This document shows positions 43,940 through 49,137 of a DNA stretch of 49,137 nt, in pieces. The first letter of the stretch is position 1. Each line of letters starts with the position of its first letter. Location of the stretch: NCBI GenBank assembly GCA_022562915.1, contig JADFOJ010000014.1, positions 1 through 49,137 of the forward strand, written 5' to 3'. The DNA is from Planctomycetota bacterium (GTDB lineage: Bacteria; Planctomycetota; Phycisphaerae; Phycisphaerales; SM1A02). Both the position numbers and the translations under genes were made by a program. The notes beneath the pieces are model-generated. The model did not search any database, was not told where the DNA came from, and saw nothing but the letters and a program-made list of their open reading frames with translations.

Positions 43940-46021
43940 ATGGCAACGATCACGGCACCGAGGCAGTCACGACGCAAGGTCTCGGCGAAACGCGGCATCA
44001 GGCCCGAGGACCTGCTGAGACTCCACTTCGTCGCCACGCCCCGGATCTCGCCCGACGGGCGGCACGTCATCCTGGTGAAGAAGCACGTCGGCAGGAAGAA
44101 CGAGTACGTGACCAACCTGTGGATGGTGAGCCGGACCGGGCCCGAGGGCTCCGAGGCATGGGGATCCCCGAGGCAGTTCACCAACGGCGGCAAGGATACG
44201 CAGCCGCGATGGTCGCCCGACGGGCGGCGGCTCGCGTTCGTCGGCGCCCGGACCGAGGGTCACCCGCAGGTCTTCGTGATCGACGTCCACGGCGGCGAAG
44301 CGATCCCGCTGACGACGCTCCCGGAAGGCTCGATCGGAACCTTCGCGTGGTCGCCCGACGGCCGGATGCTCGGCGTGAGCTTCCGGGAGCAGGACCCCGA
44401 GTGGACGAGCAAGGCAAAGGAGCACCGCAAGGACAAGGGCCTCAGCGATCCGCCACGTGTCCTGGATCACCACTGGTACCGGCTGGACGGCGACGGGTAC
44501 TTCAACGGTCAGCGATACCGCCTGCTCGTCGTCGACACCGAGACGGGCGAGCACCGGACGGTGTATGCAAAGGACACGCTGGGGTTCTTCACGTTCGATT
44601 TCTCTCCGGACTCCAGGCAACTGGTCGTCTCGTCGAACACCGAGCGCCGCGCGGGCCTCAAGGCCTGGAACGATGACCTGCTGCGGGTGAACGTCGCCTC
44701 CGGCAAGGTCTCGAAGATCCCGAACCTGCCGCGGGGACCGAAGGACTCCGTGAAGTGGTCGCCCGACGGCGCCTGGATCGCCTATGCCGGGCGCGAGGGC
44801 GACGACGGGGTGTACAGCACTGAGAACCTGGAACTCTGGGTGTGCGACCCGGTCCGCGGCAAGGCGCGCTGCCTCACCGGCAACGAGGATTACTGCCTGA
44901 TGGCGACACCGATCTCCGACAGTGCCGAGGTGTCGTTCAACCCGGTCTTCGAGTGGGGTCACGACAGCAAGCGTGTCTACGTGCAGATCGGCTGGCAGGG
45001 CGAGCTTCACCTGGCCTCGGTCCGTCCGACGGGCGGGAGCATCACGTTCCATACGCACGCCGTGCGCAGCCACGCGTTCGGGAACGTGTCCGCCGACGGT
45101 CGTACCGCCGCGCTGTCCGTCGGATCGCCGACGATGCTTGACGAGGTGCACGTGGCCGATCTGTCCCAGGACGATGCTACGACCACTGCCCTGACGGACT
45201 TCAACGGGGAGGTCCTGGCGGAGTTCGATCTGGCCAGGCCGTCGTCGCACTGGGTGAAGACGGCGGACGGGACGTCCGTCCATACCTGGGTACTCTTGCC
45301 CAGGGGTTTCAACAAGAACAAGCGGGGTCGGCGCTACCCGGCGGTCCTGGAGATCCATGGTGGACCGCACGCCCAGTACGGCGTGGGTTTCTTCTTCGAG
45401 TTCCAGCTTCTCGCGGCGGCGGGTTACGCGGTGTTCTTCTCCAACCCGCGCGGCAGCAAGGGCTACGGGCGCGATCACTGCCATGCCATCCGCGGAAGCT
45501 GGGGCGGGGCGGACTGGGTGGATATCCAGGCCGTCACCGGGTTCATGAAGGCGCACCCGTCCGTGGACCCGAAACGCATGGGTGTCATGGGCGGCAGCTA
45601 CGGCGGGTACATGACCAACTGGGTGATCGGGCACACCAACGACTTCGCCGGCGCGATCACCGACCGGTGCGTGAGCAACCTGGTGAGCATGTTCGGCAGC
45701 AGCGACTTCCTGGAGCCGCCGGACATGTACTGGCCGGGCAACTCGTGGGACCGGCCCGAAGCGAGGTGGGAGTCCAGCCCGATCAAGTACTTCGGCACCG
45801 TGAAGACACCCACGCTGATCATCCACAGCGAGGGCGATCTCCGGTGCAACATCGAGCAGGCGGAACAGGTGTTCAGCATTTTGAAGCTGCGCAACATCCC
45901 GACGCGGCTGGTTCGTTACCCGCGGTCCACCAGTCACGGGTTCAGCCGCGGCGGGCCGCCGGACCTCCGCGTGCACCGGCTGGGGCAGATTCTTTCGTGG
46001 TGGAAGAAGTACCTACAATGA
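43940..46021 (+). CDS. S9 family prolyl oligopeptidase / acylaminoacyl peptidase
   Basis: 693 aa. ATG at 43940 is preferred: GGAG lies 6 bases ahead; a GTG at 43928 is in frame but has no site. A seven-bladed propeller (repeats QPRWSPDGRRLAFVG, FAWSPDGRMLGVSF, VKWSPDGAWIAYAG) covers the first 430 residues. The alpha/beta hydrolase domain has Ser in GGSYGGYM (about 553), Asp in HSEGDLRCN (about 632) and His in TSHGFSR (about 665). No signal peptide, so it acts in the cytoplasm. It removes dipeptides or acyl-amino acids from small peptides. The stop overlaps the folE start by ATGA. Confidence 0.92.
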   Translation: MATITAPRQSRRKVSAKRGIRPEDLLRLHFVATPRISPDGRHVILVKKHVGRKNEYVTNLWMVSRTGPEGSEAWGSPRQFTNGGKDTQPRWSPDGRRLAFVGARTEGHPQVFVIDVHGGEAIPLTTLPEGSIGTFAWSPDGRMLGVSFREQDPEWTSKAKEHRKDKGLSDPPRVLDHHWYRLDGDGYFNGQRYRLLVVDTETGEHRTVYAKDTLGFFTFDFSPDSRQLVVSSNTERRAGLKAWNDDLLRVNVASGKVSKIPNLPRGPKDSVKWSPDGAWIAYAGREGDDGVYSTENLELWVCDPVRGKARCLTGNEDYCLMATPISDSAEVSFNPVFEWGHDSKRVYVQIGWQGELHLASVRPTGGSITFHTHAVRSHAFGNVSADGRTAALSVGSPTMLDEVHVADLSQDDATTTALTDFNGEVLAEFDLARPSSHWVKTADGTSVHTWVLLPRGFNKNKRGRRYPAVLEIHGGPHAQYGVGFFFEFQLLAAAGYAVFFSNPRGSKGYGRDHCHAIRGSWGGADWVDIQAVTGFMKAHPSVDPKRMGVMGGSYGGYMTNWVIGHTNDFAGAITDRCVSNLVSMFGSSDFLEPPDMYWPGNSWDRPEARWESSPIKYFGTVKTPTLIIHSEGDLRCNIEQAEQVFSILKLRNIPTRLVRYPRSTSHGFSRGGPPDLRVHRLGQILSWWKKYLQ

Positions 46022-46674
46022 GCGACATGACCTCTTTCAAAGAGAACACCCGCGCGCCGATCGAGGTCGCCGCCGGGCGCGACGGGCAGGATCGGCAGGA
46101 CCCCCGCGAGGCTGCGATGGAGCACGTGCGCGGACTGCTCGCGTGGATCGGCGAGGATCCCCAGCGCGACGGCCTGTTGCGAACGCCGGCGAGGGTCATC
46201 GGGGCGATGCAGGAGCATTTTCGCGGGTACCACGAGGATCCCCGAACGCACCTGAGCAAGACCTTCACCGACACGCACGGCTACAACGAGCTGGTGCTCG
46301 TCAGCGACATCGAACTGTACAGCCACTGCGAGCACCACATGGTTCCCTTCGTGGGCAAGGCGCACGTGGCGTACATCCCGGACGGCCGGATGGTGGGCCT
46401 CTCCAAGCTGGCGCGGGTGGTGGACGTCTTCGCCAGGCGGCTTCAGGTCCAGGAGCAGCTGACCGCGCAGATCGCCGACGCCATCCAGGAGGTCCTGGAG
46501 CCCAAGGGCACGGCGGTGATCCTCCAGTGCCAGCACTTCTGCATGTGTTACCGCGGCGTCAGGAAACCCGGCGCCTGGACCACCACCAGCAAGCTGCACG
46601 GGCTGTTCATGACCAACCCCGCCACCAGGGCCGAACTCTTCACGCTGATCGGCATGAAGCACAGCGTCGGGTAG
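46018..46674 (+). CDS. folE: GTP cyclohydrolase I
   Basis: 218 aa. It converts GTP to 7,8-dihydroneopterin triphosphate, the first step of folate synthesis. Zinc ligands are Cys104 and His107 in YSHCEHHMVPF, and Cys175 in CQHFCMCYRGV. The GTP-binding parts are GLSKLARVVD and RLQVQEQLTAQIA, and the C-terminus LFMTNPATRAELFTLI is standard. Translation is coupled to the S9 peptidase gene (ATGA overlap). Other folate genes are not in the window. A long hairpin repeat begins 7 bp after its stop. Confidence 0.96.
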   Translation: MSDMTSFKENTRAPIEVAAGRDGQDRQDPREAAMEHVRGLLAWIGEDPQRDGLLRTPARVIGAMQEHFRGYHEDPRTHLSKTFTDTHGYNELVLVSDIELYSHCEHHMVPFVGKAHVAYIPDGRMVGLSKLARVVDVFARRLQVQEQLTAQIADAIQEVLEPKGTAVILQCQHFCMCYRGVRKPGAWTTTSKLHGLFMTNPATRAELFTLIGMKHSVG

Positions 46675-46680
46675 GGGGGG

Positions 46681-46778
46681 GAAGAAAAAGAAATAGACCG
46701 GGACTAATTTCGGGCAGCGGCTTCTGCGCGGCGGGAGGCCACCGGCCGAAATTAGTCCCGGTCTATTTCTTTTTCTTC
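46681..46778. terminator. Long hairpin repeat / terminator after folE
   Basis: Arms 46681-46713 and 46746-46778 are 33 bases and pair without mismatch. The core AATAGACCGGGACTAATTTC (46692-46711) is identical to that of the hairpin at 7673-7764; the loop is unrelated. The 3' arm ends TCTTTTTCTTC, so it can act as a terminator for folE. It lies 16 bases ahead of the TACACT that may start the kinase transcript. Confidence 0.88.
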
Positions 46779-46793
46779 ACGGCCGACTGGGGT

Positions 46794-46856
46794 TACACTG
46801 GACTCATCGGCTGACAGTAAGGGCGTCAGGGGCCTCTCGTCTCGCGAGGCGCCCCT
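46794..46856 (+). promoter_or_regulatory. Possible promoter and leader hairpin of the kinase gene
   Basis: TACACT (46794-46799) could be a -10; no -35 fits well. The leader holds an inverted repeat, AGGGGC-CTC at 46828-46836 with GAGGCGCCCCT at 46846-46856 (2-base bulge). The start codon follows GGGGAGGGG at 46857-46865. Confidence 0.35.
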
Positions 46857-46873
46857 GGGGAGGGGTCGACTGC

Positions 46874-49137
46874 ATGTCTGACGACTCAACCGAGCGACCG
46901 GTTGCCACACGCACGCTGGGGCCGCAGAGCGACCCGATCGGGGTGCCGGCGACGATCGGCCGATACCGCATCGTCCGGACGATCGGCGAGGGAGGCATGG
47001 GGGTCGTCCTCGAAGCCGTCCAGGAGAACCCCCGGCGGAAAGTAGCCATCAAGGTGCTCAGCTCGCGGGTGGCGACGCCGGCGATCCTGCGACGCTTCAA
47101 GCACGAGGCGCAGATCCTCGGCCGGATGCAGCACCCGGGCATCGCGCAGATCTTCGAAGCCGGCACCTTCGACACCGGGCAGGGCGCGCAGCCGTTCTTC
47201 GCGATGGAGTTCATCCGGGGCGAGACGCTGAACCGCTTCTGCCGGAAGCATGATCTCGGCATCCGCCAGCGGCTGTACCTGATCGTCAAGGTCGCCGAGG
47301 CCGTTGACTACGCGCACGGTCTCGGCGTGGTTCACCGCGACCTCAAGCCCGCCAATATCCTCGTCGACCGGCGCGGCAAGACGAAGATCCTCGACTTCGG
47401 CGTCGCGCGCGTGACCGGCGGCGACCTTCCCACGGTCTCGATGCAGACGAGCGTCGGCCAGATCATCGGAACGATTCCCTACATGAGCCCGGAGCAGGCC
47501 GCGGGCACGCCCGGCGAACTGGACGCGCGCAGCGACGTCTATTCACTGGGCGTGGTGGCGTACGAGCTGCTGGCGGACCGGCTGCCCTATCCGGTCGGGG
47601 GCAAGAGCATCCTCGACGCGGTACGGATCATCCAGGAAGCCGCGCCGACTCCGCTGGGCTCGATCGACCGGGCGCTCCGCGGAGACGTGGAGACGATCAT
47701 CGCCAAGGCGCTGGAGAAGGACAAGATGCGTCGCTACCAGAGCGCCGCGTCGTTCGCCCGCGATATCCGCAACTATCTGGGCGACGAGCCCATCACCGCC
47801 CGGCCGGCCAGCGGCATCTACCGGGCAGGCAAGTTCGTCCGGCGACACAGGGTGGCCGTACTGGCCTCCATTGCCGCGGCGTTACTCATCGTCGCCACCG
47901 CGGCCGTCACCGTGGCCGTGACACGGCAGGTGGTCACGACGGCACCGGCCATCGATGAGGGTGGCACACGGCGCTCAGCCGCTGTGCCCCGGCCGATTGA
48001 GATCCCCGCACCGCCGAGAAACCTGCCGAAACGACGCGAGATCGCCGAAGCGATCGAAGCCACCGACACAGCGGACCACGAGGTGATTCCGCCCACACCC
48101 GTCCAACGGCAGGTGCGCGAGCCGCAGACGGATGCCGAGTGGCTGGTCTACGTCGCCAAAATCGGCGCGGCCCAGGCGAGCCTTGGGGCCAACGAGTTCC
48201 GGACCGCTCGACTCCGGCTCGATCAGGCACCCACCGAGTTGCGGGGCTGGGAGTGGAAGTTCCTGGACGCGCGACTCGACCAGAGCCTCGCCGTACTCCG
48301 CGGACACGATGGTACGGTGAGGTCGGTCACGTTCAGCCCGGACGGATCGCGCATCGCCTCCGCGTCGCTGGACAAGACGGTTCGACTGTGGAACGCCGCC
48401 GGCGGAGACGAGCCGGTCGTTCTTCACGGTCACGGCGGCGAGGTCTACTCGGTCGCGTTCTCACCCGACGGGCTGCGACTGGCCTCGGGGTCGCAGGACA
48501 AGACCCTGCGTCTCTGGGATGTCTCCTCCGGCAAGGAACTCCGTGCCCTGGCCAGTCACAACCGGCATGTCTTCTCGGTCGCGTTCAGTCCGGACGGGTC
48601 GCGCATCGTATCGGGATCCGTAGACCATGACGTGCGACTGTGGGACGCAGACAGCGGGAGGGCGCTGCGCGTCCTCAGCGGGCACGAGGGGTATGTCAGG
48701 TCCGTCGCGTACAGTCCGGACGGCTTGCGCATCGTCTCGGGGTCGACTGACAAGACGCTGCGCCTGTGGGACACTGTCCGCGGGAGGGAGTTCGGCGTTC
48801 TTCGCGACGGACACGAGGGCCATATCTGGTCGGTCGCGTTTAGCCCGGACGGATCGCGAATCGCGTCCGCGTCGGACGACAAGACGGTGCGGCTGTGGGA
48901 CGCCACACGAGACGGATCGCAACTCGCCGTCACCCTCAGGCACACGGGCGGGGTCCGATCGGTCGCGTTCAGTCCGGACGGGTCGCGGATCGTATCGGGG
49001 TCACTCGACAAGACGGTGCGGCTTTGGGACGTCGCCAGCGGGCAGGAGTTGGCCGCCCTCACCGGGCACACGGACGAGGTCTGGTCGGTTGGGTTCAGCC
49101 CGGACGGGTCGCGAATAGTCTCCGGGTCGAAGGACAA
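46874..49137 (+). CDS. Membrane Ser/Thr protein kinase with C-terminal WD40 repeats (cut by window end)
   Basis: 754 residues are visible. The kinase domain (about 28-300) has the Gly loop IGEGGMGVV, Lys in VAIKVL, the HRD motif [19 protein letters not shown], and the APE-like SPEQAAG with [18 protein letters not shown] single membrane helix (about 328-350, [21 protein letters not shown]) follows, and then a linker. From about 475, six WD40 repeats of about 42 residues and the start of a seventh are read before the end; each has the core [11 protein letters not shown] and a DKTVRLWD end. So an inner kinase reads an outside or periplasmic propeller. GGGGAGGGG precedes the ATG. The FHA protein at 34675 is a possible partner class. 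Confidence 0.92.
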   Translation, partial: MSDDSTERPVATRTLGPQSDPIGVPATIGRYRIVRTIGEGGMGVVLEAVQENPRRKVAIKVLSSRVATPAILRRFKHEAQILGRMQHPGIAQIFEAGTFDTGQGAQPFFAMEFIRGETLNRFCRKHDLGIRQRLYLIVKVAEAVDYAHGLGVVHRDLKPANILVDRRGKTKILDFGVARVTGGDLPTVSMQTSVGQIIGTIPYMSPEQAAGTPGELDARSDVYSLGVVAYELLADRLPYPVGGKSILDAVRIIQEAAPTPLGSIDRALRGDVETIIAKALEKDKMRRYQSAASFARDIRNYLGDEPITARPASGIYRAGKFVRRHRVAVLASIAAALLIVATAAVTVAVTRQVVTTAPAIDEGGTRRSAAVPRPIEIPAPPRNLPKRREIAEAIEATDTADHEVIPPTPVQRQVREPQTDAEWLVYVAKIGAAQASLGANEFRTARLRLDQAPTELRGWEWKFLDARLDQSLAVLRGHDGTVRSVTFSPDGSRIASASLDKTVRLWNAAGGDEPVVLHGHGGEVYSVAFSPDGLRLASGSQDKTLRLWDVSSGKELRALASHNRHVFSVAFSPDGSRIVSGSVDHDVRLWDADSGRALRVLSGHEGYVRSVAYSPDGLRIVSGSTDKTLRLWDTVRGREFGVLRDGHEGHIWSVAFSPDGSRIASASDDKTVRLWDATRDGSQLAVTLRHTGGVRSVAFSPDGSRIVSGSLDKTVRLWDVASGQELAALTGHTDEVWSVGFSPDGSRIVSGSKD

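Overview
The window is GC-rich DNA, roughly two-thirds G+C by eye, from what looks like a planctomycete of the Phycisphaerae type. The grounds are the paired calcium-loop tails of the dockerin kind on secreted proteins (297-2480, 13427-13732, 18935-20464), a gene style with many PQQ/choice-of-anchor secreted proteins, a type III glutamine synthetase, a Planctomycetes-like short L28, a primary sigma factor with a long spacer region, and a Ser/Thr kinase joined to WD40 repeats. It reads as ordinary chromosome. I see no phage, insertion sequence, CRISPR array or plasmid functions.

Layout. 1-3031: the end of an unknown gene, then two secreted proteins on the minus strand. 3483-5839: a CitMHS/NhaD-like transporter and a double-domain universal stress protein. 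5925-9158: Hsp20, the thiamine pair thiS-thiG, and a phosphohexomutase convergent to it. 9245-10523: an AhpD-like gene and a TetR regulator, each preceded by the same 29-bp operator. 10568-15881: a DinG-type helicase, a membrane-anchored unknown, a stand-alone dockerin-like protein, an MFS transporter and a secreted unknown. 15942-18675: tRNA-Arg(CCG), a GT87-type membrane glycosyltransferase that overlaps it antisense, and an Eis-like acetyltransferase. 18935-24249: a PQQ-type sugar dehydrogenase, an M14 carboxypeptidase, a MazG-like protein and trpA. 24404-34668: glnN, then a housekeeping block tig, a small membrane protein, clpX, rpmB, dnaG and rpoD. 34675-40664: an FHA protein, a cupin and a three-gene Gld-type ABC system in which permease and GldG are fused. 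40826-46674: a HutF/M20 pair, then a secreted unknown, an S9 peptidase and folE in one operon. 46874 to the end: the kinase/WD40 gene, cut by the window edge.

The most notable signals lie between genes. A family of GTGGCACGG palindromes occurs at least five times. One copy (35111-35215) tiles exactly into a closing stem plus three hairpins, a cloverleaf, and another (40676-40819) has 49-bp arms. A second family, long hairpins with the core AATAGACCGGGACTAATTTC, occurs twice directly after stop codons, and in one case both convergent genes take their stop codons from its ends. Fourteen genes, plus the probable start of the glycosyltransferase, have a TANNNT hexamer 6-9 bp before the start codon. 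That suggests widespread leaderless transcription, while other genes have ordinary Shine-Dalgarno sites. The two TetR operators form a testable local circuit.
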